From: OMOG01 sp041485845 | Lineage (GTDB): Bacteria > Acidobacteriota > Terriglobia > Bryobacterales > Bryobacteraceae | DNA: 8,039 nt | Reading direction: 5' to 3' | Assembly (NCBI GenBank): GCA_041485845.1 | Contig: JBGPKH010000411.1 | Location: 1 to 8,039 of the forward strand | Part shown: piece by piece, positions 1-6,093 of the stretch | Numbering within the stretch: position 1 is the first letter of the stretch | How the letters are laid out: each line of letters begins with the position of its first letter | The notes under the pieces: model-generated | What the model was told of the DNA's origin: nothing | Databases searched by the model: none | The model's input: the letters and a program-made list of their open reading frames with translations, nothing else | Made by a program: the position numbers and the translations under genes

Positions 1-115
1 CGTCAAAGAAGGGCGATAAGCACGTAACGGTGCGTATATTACAGATTCCGTCGCGCGTTCTACCACTTCCTCGCTGAGTGTTTGTGGGTGTTTGTTCAGG
101 GACAGGAGGTGATTT

Positions 116-603
116 TCAACGGAGCGGGATTTCGCGGCCGAGCAAGGGAATCCCGAAAACGTTTAAGCACCCGATGACGTCGGCGGGGTGGACAACCTCG
201 ATGCCGGCATAGCGGGAGAACCCGCTCGCATCGAAGGTGAGAATCGACGTAAGGCCGTGCGACAGCATGGCGGCCACCAGGCGCGCATCGTGCGCCGGTT
301 TGCCGGACACGTTGTGCTGAATCACCAGGCTTTCCCAAACCGAATAGATGGCTGCCGTGTCGGGCAACAGGACAAACATGCTTTGAGCCGCGCCAGTTCA
401 CCGGCAACGGCGGCGGGCGTCATGCCAAGGCCGTTTTGTTCAACCGGCCGCGTCGCCACAACCCATAGCTCGATGAGATTCTGTGGAACGATGTGGAGTT
501 CGCGGCCCTGCTCCAGAAGACGCTCAATGGCGCGGTCGGTGACGGCGTACAACGCATGGTGAGGCTGCAAGGTCCGGGTAAGAACGTTGGTATCTACAAG
601 CAC
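116..603 (-). pseudogene. PIN-domain (VapC-like) toxin, frameshifted
   Basis: Two overlapping minus-strand frames together make one PIN-domain ribonuclease of the VapC type, the toxin half of a type II toxin-antitoxin pair that cleaves RNA. The first frame gives LVDTNVL (first acidic residue), NLIELWVV (second) and ends in ARLKA. The second picks up at 379 with MFVLLPD and continues with KPAHDARLVA (third acidic residue), LTFD (fourth) and a normal PIN ending, IEVVHPADV. One base must be added between the codons at about 380 to join ARLKA to MFVLLPD, so this looks like a one-base deletion. Without it the first frame stops at 322, losing the last two acidic residues. I chose the GTG at 603 as start because it gives MLVDTN, the usual N-terminus; the frame stays open further up, into the antitoxin gene. 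It lies 7 bp after the antitoxin stop. It may be a dead toxin or an assembly error. Confidence 0.82.
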
Positions 604-610
604 GATGGTC

Positions 611-874
611 TCAAACCCGGTCCGGGTAGATGCTCTCGCGGCTGACGGCCTCATCTGAAAGCAGGGGCGTCGTGCGGTCGTGGCTTTCCGCCCAGGCGCG
701 GAATTGCCGCATCCATTCCTTCGGGTTCGACTTCTGCAGGTGAGCGATGGAGGCGGCCGGCGCCAGATGTTCGGTGATCTCTAACAGCCACTCCTCGACG
801 CTGAGGCCACGGGCCTGGGCCTGCGCCTTGAGCGCAGCTTCCCGTTCCGGCGAAAGTTCAAGCGTGAGTGTCAT
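611..874 (-). CDS. VapB-like antitoxin, type II toxin-antitoxin
   Basis: A small 87-residue protein directly upstream of, and co-oriented with, the PIN toxin gene. This is the standard antitoxin-toxin order. The N-terminus (LTLELSPEREAALKAQA, then GLSVEEWL) resembles a ribbon-helix-helix DNA-binding segment: a short beta strand followed by two helices. The C-terminus (LLSDEAVSRESIYPDRV) has the Ser-Asp-Glu-Ala...Arg-Glu-Ser-Ile-Tyr pattern seen in antitoxins paired with PIN toxins, and probably wraps the toxin. The ATG at 874 is preceded by AAGAAGGAACCC, a good Shine-Dalgarno with suitable spacing. By family analogy the protein should neutralise the toxin and repress the pair's promoter. The gene is intact although its partner is frameshifted. 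The exact antitoxin subfamily is inferred from sequence style and from the neighbour. Confidence 0.8.
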   Translation of the reverse strand: MTLTLELSPEREAALKAQAQARGLSVEEWLLEITEHLAPAASIAHLQKSNPKEWMRQFRAWAESHDRTTPLLSDEAVSRESIYPDRV

Positions 875-895
875 GGGTTCCTTCTTCTTTCCAGC

Positions 896-1036
896 CTAAC
901 GCATATACGCGTCCGGGAGCGGGAAAAGCTCGGGCGTGGTTACGCGCCGGGCGATGTCTTCGATATTTCGCGGGCGTTGATCGATTCGATCCCACCCTCG
1001 TAGTGCCCCGGCAAGCGGCGAGCAATTGTGAAACAC
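896..1036 (-). CDS. Possible 46-codon remnant or small protein, unknown
   Basis: An open frame from a GTG at 1036 to a TAG at 898-896 fills most of the 164-bp gap between the permease stop and the antitoxin start. It encodes 46 residues, including AGALRGWDRIDQR, NIEDIARRV and a terminal ELFPLPDAYMR. Its composition looks like real protein rather than a chance Arg/Ala-rich frame, and the end reads like the C-terminal tail of a larger enzyme. A distant likeness to the end of ADP-ribosylglycohydrolases (small-residue GAL-G followed by a helix) crossed my mind, but it is too short to rely on. The start overlaps no feature and sits 3 bp after the permease stop. It could equally be noncoding. Confidence 0.25.
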   Translation of the reverse strand: MFHNCSPLAGALRGWDRIDQRPRNIEDIARRVTTPELFPLPDAYMR

Positions 1037-1038
1037 GA

Positions 1039-2037
1039 CTACTTACCCGACGCGGCCCCGATCAGAACCAGTCCGCTGGTGTACCCGGCCAGCATCAGCA
1101 CCAGATACTTGTTGGTGCCCGGCGGCGCGGCGCGGAATTCGCGCCAGATGAGCAGTCCCCACAGCGCCGCCACCAGGGTGGCGCCCTGACCCAGCGCGTA
1201 GGAGATGGCCGGTCCCGCGACGCCCGATGCGATCACGTTGAAGCTCAGCGCCATCATCCAGATGAGGCCGCCCAGAATGCCGATGGCGTGGAGTTTTGCG
1301 CTGCCGCGGAAGTATGCGGCGTAGGTTACGTGCCCGGCCTTCATGAAGATGGTGTTCCACACGACGTTGCTGACCAATACGCCCGCACCGAAGAACACCA
1401 GCGCCACGTAAGGCGTCAGCATCCCGCGGGCGATCGGCGCGGAGTTGAAGCCGGGTGAGATCGAGCGCATCAACTGGGGATAGAACAACCCCATGATGCA
1501 TCCCGCAATCGCCGAAAAAATGAGGCCGCGCAACGGACGCCTTGCCCCGCTGTGGGGCAGTCTGCCGTGGGCGATCGCCGACATGATCATGGCAAACACG
1601 ATCAGCGCCACGCCCGCAAAGAGGAGAATCGGGTTGCCCTTGGGAGTGGCGATATAGCTCTCCACCGTGCCGATCACGAGCGCCAGCCCGACCCCCACGG
1701 GAAAGGCCACGGACATGCCCGCGGCATCGATCCCCACTACCAGCAGGATATTCGACAGGTTGAAGATCGCGCCGCTGATCAACGCGGGAAGAACGAACGC
1801 GAAGTCCGCGCCGTGCAGATTCTCGACGGTAGCCATGCCCGCGGAACCGCTGCTGCCGAGAGTGTGCGCCAACACCATCCCGAAGAGGAAAACGCCGATC
1901 GCATAGTCCCAGTAGAACAGCTCGAACGGCCACTTTTCCTTGCCAGCGAGTTTTTGGGTATTGGCCCAGGAGCCCCACCCGAGCATGGTCACGATGCAGA
2001 ACGCGATCGCTACCGGCAGGCTGTTGACGACGAACAT
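1039..2037 (-). CDS. DMT-superfamily (GRP/RhaT-like) sugar or drug permease
   Basis: A 332-residue inner-membrane protein of about ten hydrophobic helices, the usual size and layout for the glucose/ribose-porter (GRP, GlcU/RbsU-like) and RhaT-type branches of the drug/metabolite transporter superfamily. The first helix carries LGWGSWANTQKLAG, followed by FELFYWDYAIGV. Other conserved-looking segments are ALISGAIFNLSNILLVVGI, SVAFPVGVGLALVIG and the late helix GPAISYALGQGATLVAALWG. Gly/Pro-rich helices of this kind are typical of the fold. Such proteins probably use the proton gradient to import a sugar, but the substrate cannot be told from sequence. I prefer the ATG at 2037, with GGAG seven bases upstream. 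A GTG at 2064 would add nine residues (MAKNSWSQP) encoded partly by the neighbouring repeat. The stop is TAG at 1041-1039. Confidence 0.82.
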   Translation of the reverse strand: MFVVNSLPVAIAFCIVTMLGWGSWANTQKLAGKEKWPFELFYWDYAIGVFLFGMVLAHTLGSSGSAGMATVENLHGADFAFVLPALISGAIFNLSNILLVVGIDAAGMSVAFPVGVGLALVIGTVESYIATPKGNPILLFAGVALIVFAMIMSAIAHGRLPHSGARRPLRGLIFSAIAGCIMGLFYPQLMRSISPGFNSAPIARGMLTPYVALVFFGAGVLVSNVVWNTIFMKAGHVTYAAYFRGSAKLHAIGILGGLIWMMALSFNVIASGVAGPAISYALGQGATLVAALWGLLIWREFRAAPPGTNKYLVLMLAGYTSGLVLIGAASGK

Positions 2038-2046
2038 TGGCTGACT

Positions 2047-2060
2047 CCAAGAATTCTTGG
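2047..2060. promoter_or_regulatory. 14-bp perfect palindrome at the permease ribosome-binding site
   Basis: CCAAGAATTCTTGG reads the same on both strands. On the minus strand it covers the start of the GGAG Shine-Dalgarno of the permease, and its other end shares two bases with the outer end of the inverted repeat. It could be an operator, an mRNA hairpin masking the ribosome-binding site, or the outer edge of the repeat family itself. Only the palindrome is observed; any regulatory role is inference. Confidence 0.4.
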
Positions 2061-2231
2061 CCACGAATGAACACGAATGAACACGAATAAGAAAGCAAGC
2101 AGCGATCTATCAGCCCGGGGCGACAAGAACCGCTCCCTGGCGGGGCGTGCCCACGCCGGTAGCGGTGATTTGAGACTTCTGCCGCGGGCTGCGTTGTTCT
2201 TATTTGTGTTCATTCGCGTTCATTTGTGGCC
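2059..2231. repeat. Palindromic composite repeat with CACGAATGAA tandem arms
   Basis: The left arm (2059-2093) and right arm (2197-2231) are 35-bp inverted copies with three mismatches. Each arm is GGCCAC followed by tandem 10-mers of the type CACGAATGAA and ends in AATAAGAA. The 103-bp core holds nested symmetry: ACCGCT (2129-2134) against AGCGGT (2161-2166), and inside it GGCGTG-CC-CACGCC (2144-2157), a tight hairpin. The whole unit is 173 bp. It lies between the end of yceH and the start of the permease, so a transcript crossing it could fold into a long stem, which may end or stabilise the upstream message. The arms translate into spurious MNTNK and FVFIRVH peptides that are easily mis-annotated as proteins. 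There is no transposase inside; it could be a MITE-like or REP-like element, or a structured RNA region. Confidence 0.75.
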
Positions 2232-2247
2232 CTCTTTGGTTTTCTCT

Positions 2248-2880
2248 TCACTCGAACTTTTTTCGAAACTCCTCGAACTCGCGCCGCAACTCCGCGAGCG
2301 CGGCTGCGAGCGCCGCGATCCGCTCGCCATCCGGCGACGGGCGCTCGGCGGCCGCCGCTACGGGCGCCACGGACTCCGCCGGCATCTCGACATCCCCGGA
2401 AAGCAGGTGCCGGTAGCGCTGCTCCTTGAACCCGGGCTGCCGCGGCAATTGCCGGACAAACCCCATTTCCGTGAGACGATTGAGCGTGCTCTCCACGGCT
2501 TCCAGGTCGTCGAAGGTGTAGAGCCGCTCGGTGCGCCCGCGCAGCTCGCCCACGGTTTGCGGGCCGCGCAGCAGGAGCATGCAGATCACCGCCGCTTCCC
2601 GCCGGCCCAGGTTGAACTTTTCGGTGAAGCGCTGCTCGTGTTTGGCCACGCGGCTTTCCCGGCCGCTGACGCGCAGGACCAGGCCCTTGTCGCGAAGCCC
2701 TTCGAGCGCCAGCTCCACCGTGTCTTCGTCATAGGAGACCACCGGGTCGCGGTTGGATTTCTGATTGCACGCGTTCACCAGGGCGTTCAGCGAGAGCGGA
2801 TAGTATTCCGGCGTCGCAACCTCTTTTTCCATCAACGCTCCGAGGACCCGCGCTTCGGCGGCCTCCAGTTCGAAGTCCAT
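2248..2880 (-). CDS. yceH: YceH-family (DUF480/UPF0502) protein
   Basis: A 210-residue protein, close to the usual YceH length of about 215. The N-terminal half matches the family signature: AEARVLGALMEKE, then TPEYYPLSLNALVNACNQKS and NRDPVV. The family folds as two tandem winged-helix modules; the second begins near FNLGRREAAVICMLLLRGPQT and continues through GELRGRTERL and LPRQPGFKEQRYRHLL. The last ~30 residues (ERIAALAAALAELRREFEEF) form a predicted coiled-coil helix, a common ending in this family. The biochemical role is not established; DNA binding is plausible from the fold. I chose the ATG at 2880, which gives the typical start MDFELEAAEARVL. A GTG at 2889 would add only three residues. 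GGGA lies just three bases upstream of the ATG, so the ribosome-binding site is poor. The gene diverges from shc across 38 bp. Confidence 0.9.
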   Translation of the reverse strand: MDFELEAAEARVLGALMEKEVATPEYYPLSLNALVNACNQKSNRDPVVSYDEDTVELALEGLRDKGLVLRVSGRESRVAKHEQRFTEKFNLGRREAAVICMLLLRGPQTVGELRGRTERLYTFDDLEAVESTLNRLTEMGFVRQLPRQPGFKEQRYRHLLSGDVEMPAESVAPVAAAAERPSPDGERIAALAAALAELRREFEEFRKKFE

Positions 2881-2918
2881 GCTTCCCACTTTACGTTGTT
2901 ACCATAAAGATTCGGCCC
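2881..2918. promoter_or_regulatory. 38-bp divergent yceH/shc intergenic region
   Basis: Only 38 bp separate the two divergent start codons. That is too short for two separate -35/-10 promoters with leaders, so the promoters must overlap each other or reach into the opposite coding sequence. No clear Shine-Dalgarno precedes the shc ATG. A CATAAA hexamer at 2903-2908 lies ten bases before it, a position that would suit the -10 element of a leaderless transcript, but its match to consensus is modest. I see no obvious operator palindrome. Confidence 0.35.
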
Positions 2919-4859
2919 ATGTCTTACGAATGGTTGCAACCCGCCACCGGGCGCGCTCGCCGCCCGGCCGAGCGCACCGGCACTTCGCGAGAGGACATCG
3001 CTGCGGCGATCGAGCGCTCTTCGGAAGCCTTGTTTCGCCAGCAGACGCCCGAAGGTTTCTGGTGCGGCGAGCTGACCGCGGACAGCACGCTCGAATCCGA
3101 CTACATCCTGCTGCAACTGTGGCTGCACCAGCCCGAGGGCCCCGACTGGACGCCGCCCACGCGGGCGCGCATCGCCAAGGCTGCCCGCTCGATTCTCGAA
3201 CGCCAGTTGCCCGACGGCGGCTTCAACACCTTCAGCGGCGGACCGTCCGACGCCAGCGCCACGGTGAAGGCCTATTGCGCTCTCAAGCTCGCCGGGTTCG
3301 CTCCGGATTCCGAGCCGCTGAGCGGCGCGCGCCAGCGCATCCTGGCGCTCGGAGGACTGCAAGCCGCCAACAGCTACGTCAAGATCAACCTCAGCCTCTT
3401 CGGCCTGTATCCGCGGGAGCACGTGCCCTCGGTGCCGCCCGAAATCACCATGCTGCCGGGCAACGTGCTGTACGAAATGTCGTCGTGGACGCGTTCTATC
3501 CTGGTGCCGCTCTCGATCGTGCAGGCGCGTGGATCTCGCCGCCGTGCGCCGGCGGGCTTCACGCTCGACGAGTTACTCCTTCCCCACGTCAGTCTGGCGC
3601 TGCCCAAGCGCAAGGGCCTCTCGATTCTCTTCCACCATCTTGACCGCGTCTTCAAAGTTTGGGAGAAGCGCGGATCCGAGCGCATCCGCGGGGCCGCCAT
3701 CCGGGAGGCGGAGCACTGGATCCTCGACCGCACGCGCCACACCGAAGGCTTGGGCGCCATCTTCCCGGCGATGATGTACTTCATCATGGCGCTCGATGCG
3801 CTCGGGTATCCGGAAGATCATCCCGACCTGGTCGAAGCGATCCGCCACTTCGAATCGCTGCTCCTCGAGACCGGCGACCGTTTCATCTTTCAGCCCTGCG
3901 TTTCGCCGATCTGGGACACGGCCATCTGCGCGTTCGCGGTGGGCGAGGCGGGGAGCGGCGATGATGCGCGGATGAGGCGCGCGGCCGACTGGCTCATCAG
4001 CAAGGAGGTGCGGCGCAAAGGCGACTGGTCCATCAAACGGCCCGACGCCGAGCCTTCCGGCTGGGCGTTCGAATTCGCCAATGAGTTCTACCCGGACATC
4101 GACGATACGGCCATGGTGCTGCTGGCGCTGCTGCATGCCAGGGGGTCGAATCCCAGAGCGCAGGCGGCGGCCGAGAAACGCGCCATCAACTGGCTGCTCG
4201 CCATGCAATCGGAAGACGGCGGGTGGGCGGCTTTCGACGTGGACAACAACTGGGCCGTGCTCAACGAGGTTCCGTTCGCCGACCACAACGCGATGCTCGA
4301 CCCTACCTGCCCCGATATCACCGGACGCGTGCTGGAATCGCTGTGCCGCCGCGGACTCGCGGACCACGATGCCGCGCGCCGCGGCGTGGCCTATCTGCTG
4401 CAGGCGCAGGAGAAGGATGGGAGCTGGTACGGCCGATGGGGCGTCAATTACGTTTACGGATCGTTTCTGGCGATGCGGGGATTGGCGGCCAGCGGACTGC
4501 CCGGGGCCAAGGACGCGATCGTCAAAGGCGCCAGGTGGCTGCGGTCGGTGCAGAATCCCGACGGCGGTTGGGGCGAATCGTGCGCCAGCTACGAGCGCGA
4601 GGGCTTCGTCGCGGCGCCGAGCTGCGCCTCACAGACGGCCTGGGCGTTGTTGGGCCTGCTGGCCGCGGGCGATCGCGAATCCGCCGCGGTTCGCCGCGGC
4701 GTTCAGTTTCTGCTGGAACGGCAGCGGCCCGACGGCACCTGGCCGGAAGACGCCACCACGGGCACGGGCTTCCCGCGCGTCTTCTACCTCACCTACGGGA
4801 TGTATCGCGACTACTTTCCGCTGCTGGCATTGTCGTGCGTGCGGATCTCCGCTTCCTGA
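2919..4859 (+). CDS. shc: Squalene-hopene cyclase
   Basis: A 646-residue class II triterpene cyclase that protonates squalene and folds it into hopene/hopanol, the first committed step of hopanoid (bacterial sterol-like lipid) synthesis at the cytoplasmic membrane. The acid-catalysis motif DIDDTA is at residues 393-398, and D395 is the likely proton donor. QW-type repeats are visible at about 42-48 (QTPEGFW), 96-102 (QLPDGGF), 430-436 (QSEDGGW), 497-503 (QEKDGSW), 545-551 (QNPDGGW) and 602-608 (QRPDGTW). LYEMSSWTRSILVPLSIV (184-201) matches the conserved alpha-barrel segment that includes an active-site Trp. The C-terminal GTGFPRVFYLTYGMYRDYFP (615-634) is the family's typical end. The length is normal and there are no lesions. 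No hpn or squalene-synthesis genes lie in the window. The ATG at 2919 gives a typical short N-terminal leader before the first QW repeat. Confidence 0.97.
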   Translation: MSYEWLQPATGRARRPAERTGTSREDIAAAIERSSEALFRQQTPEGFWCGELTADSTLESDYILLQLWLHQPEGPDWTPPTRARIAKAARSILERQLPDGGFNTFSGGPSDASATVKAYCALKLAGFAPDSEPLSGARQRILALGGLQAANSYVKINLSLFGLYPREHVPSVPPEITMLPGNVLYEMSSWTRSILVPLSIVQARGSRRRAPAGFTLDELLLPHVSLALPKRKGLSILFHHLDRVFKVWEKRGSERIRGAAIREAEHWILDRTRHTEGLGAIFPAMMYFIMALDALGYPEDHPDLVEAIRHFESLLLETGDRFIFQPCVSPIWDTAICAFAVGEAGSGDDARMRRAADWLISKEVRRKGDWSIKRPDAEPSGWAFEFANEFYPDIDDTAMVLLALLHARGSNPRAQAAAEKRAINWLLAMQSEDGGWAAFDVDNNWAVLNEVPFADHNAMLDPTCPDITGRVLESLCRRGLADHDAARRGVAYLLQAQEKDGSWYGRWGVNYVYGSFLAMRGLAASGLPGAKDAIVKGARWLRSVQNPDGGWGESCASYEREGFVAAPSCASQTAWALLGLLAAGDRESAAVRRGVQFLLERQRPDGTWPEDATTGTGFPRVFYLTYGMYRDYFPLLALSCVRISAS

Positions 4860-4973
4860 GCCGGCGGAGCCGGAGCCAAGCAGGGAGCCGTGTATTGGAC
4901 GCGGAGGCGCGCCCGGTCGCGCGAAGCGTGTCGATCCGATGGGGGCGATGCGCTACGAGTGACTATGTCTTGT

Positions 4974-5600
4974 CTACAAAGCGGCAGACAGGCCAGTTTC
5001 GTTCCAAATCCAGGCGGCGCCATCGCCCAGCGCCACGCAGCGGGGTGCTTCAGTGAAGCCTCGCCGCGCCGCTCCGCGTAGTACGCGCTCGACGAAGTCG
5101 GACCGGGGGCTCGGATCAAAAGCGGCGGCGCTTTCAATCGCGGCCGCGGCCGCGGCCGAATAAGTGATCGATCCGGGATCGCGCACGGGCTTGTCTTGCT
5201 CATCTCGCGATTCGGCCGTCCACGTGGTGACGAGCCTGGCATCGCGGGTTTTGGCGGAACCATCCGGCTGCTTGCCAGCGCGACCGGCGACTTCGGTCGC
5301 GCGGACCGGCACGCCGCTACCGTCCATCCCCAGGTGCATGGCGCGAGCCACCGCGCCCGTCTTTTCCACGCAGCGGCGCTCATCGGCAGCGATCTCGACG
5401 CCCAGCGCTTCGGCTGCCAGGAGTTGGCGGGGGTGGAGTAAGTGCCGGCAGGTGGAACGAAAACATCTCCATCCGCAGAGCATGATCGCGCGGGCAGAAT
5501 CCGCTTTGGCGTTGGGCACAGTAATAGTCAGGGATGCAGAGGGCCCAGTACGCTTTCAAACGTCTTCTGGTGGCGGCGGCCCGGTTGCGCCAGCGGATAT
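4974..5600 (-). pseudogene. ISKra4-family transposase remnant
   Basis: The remains of a DDE-type insertion-sequence transposase, pieced together from three minus-strand frames. Frame one (about 5595-5533) reads GRRHQKTFESVLGPL and then stops. Frame two (5529 to about 5437) reads DYYCAQRQSGFCPRDHAL, the cysteine-containing stretch near the N-terminus of these proteins. Frame three (about 5429-4977) reads AAEALGVEIAADERRC, MDGSGVPVR, GRAGKQPDGSAKTR, PVRDPGSITYSAA, ARRGFTEAP and LGDGAAWIWN, the best-conserved block of the family. The segment normally linking frames two and three is shortened, indicating an internal deletion. After WIWNETG the sequence no longer fits and soon ends at TGA or TAG stops, so the C-terminal half, with the final catalytic Glu, is gone. 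Full-length members are roughly twice this size. I recognise the family from motif memory; terminal inverted repeats were not found. Confidence 0.8.
5139..5158. repeat. Short CGCGGC microsatellite in the transposase remnant
   Basis: Three and a third copies of CGCGGC lie inside the transposase remnant. On the coding strand they encode a run of alanines between ITYSA and AIESA, where I recall intact relatives having only YSAAIESA. This looks like a slippage expansion of about 12 bp after the gene lost its function. Confidence 0.5.
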
Positions 5601-5702
5601 TTTCGATCTGATGAAGTTCTAAGAACCTTTAAGCCACTGCCGCGCCGAGTGTCCAGGCGGGTCCGCAAACGCAATGGGCCCTCCTGATCCGTTTGGTTGA
5701 CC

Positions 5703-6074
5703 TTAATCGGGACGCGTTCTCAAGCAGTTCAAACTGAGCGTCGAGTCTGGCTTCGCTATTCGGGCCGTCCCGAGTCTATTCACGCCGTTTCTGGCGGGTT
5801 TGGATCGAAGCTCTGGATGTGCAGTTTCTGCATTATGCGGAACCGGTGCGTGTAGACGTCCTCGACGCTGATCTTCATCAAGGATGGGGTTGGCCAACCG
5901 GTTCAGGTCGCGATAAGTGAGGGCGGTTTCGGGGTCATCGAGGGCGATCCGGTCCGGATACATGCGCGCTTGCCGCTCGAACCGCGCCGGGATGGATTGC
6001 TCCACGTCGGACCTGGGGAAGTGGGCGAAGCGGCTCCGGCTTGTCTCGACGGTCTGTTCCAGAGAAGTTGACAT
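5703..6074 (-). pseudogene. Truncated NRPS-type adenylation (AMP-binding) domain
   Basis: The ATG at 6074 opens a 123-residue frame, but only its first ~65 residues belong to a recognisable family. SIPARFERQARMYPDRIAL followed by ALTYRDLNRLAN is the standard opening of amino-acid adenylation domains in non-ribosomal peptide synthetases and related acyl-AMP ligases, which activate an amino or aryl acid with ATP. After LANPIL, at about 5880, the match ends; a real domain would run another ~450 residues with its ATP-binding and acid-binding motifs. The tail to 5703 (DEDQRRGRLHAPV and onward) does not look like any part of an adenylation domain and is probably foreign sequence read in frame. I recognise nothing in the 270 bases between about 5605 and 5880. 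The start lies 19 bp after the racemase stop, suggesting a former operon. The gene is non-functional as seen. Confidence 0.7.
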
Positions 6075-6093
6075 GATATGGGAATCCAGCGGA

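Noticed and set aside
1..115. Minus-strand frame (LNKHPQTLSEEVVERATESV) running off the left edge
   Set aside because: It has natural-looking composition but is about 33 codons long, with no ATG, no motif and no recognised family.
1043..2098. 351-codon minus-strand frame overlapping the permease
   Set aside because: It is an Arg/Gly-rich shifted reading of the permease gene without hydrophobic helices or motifs.
2077..2907. Long plus-strand frame beginning MNTNKKASS and running through the yceH region
   Set aside because: It starts inside the inverted repeat and is antisense to the strongly supported yceH gene. The MNTNK/FVFIRVH peptides come from the repeat arms.
3573..4367. 264-codon minus-strand frame opposite shc
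   Set aside because: Its composition is the usual antisense shadow of a GC-rich gene, and shc is unmistakable on the plus strand.
4861..4873. CCGGC-GGA-GCCGG hairpin just after the shc stop
   Set aside because: The stem is only five pairs with no following T run, so I do not call it an intrinsic terminator.
4081..5056. Long plus-strand frames overlapping the 3' end of shc
   Set aside because: They are Arg/Ala/Gly-rich out-of-frame readings of shc with no recognisable motifs.
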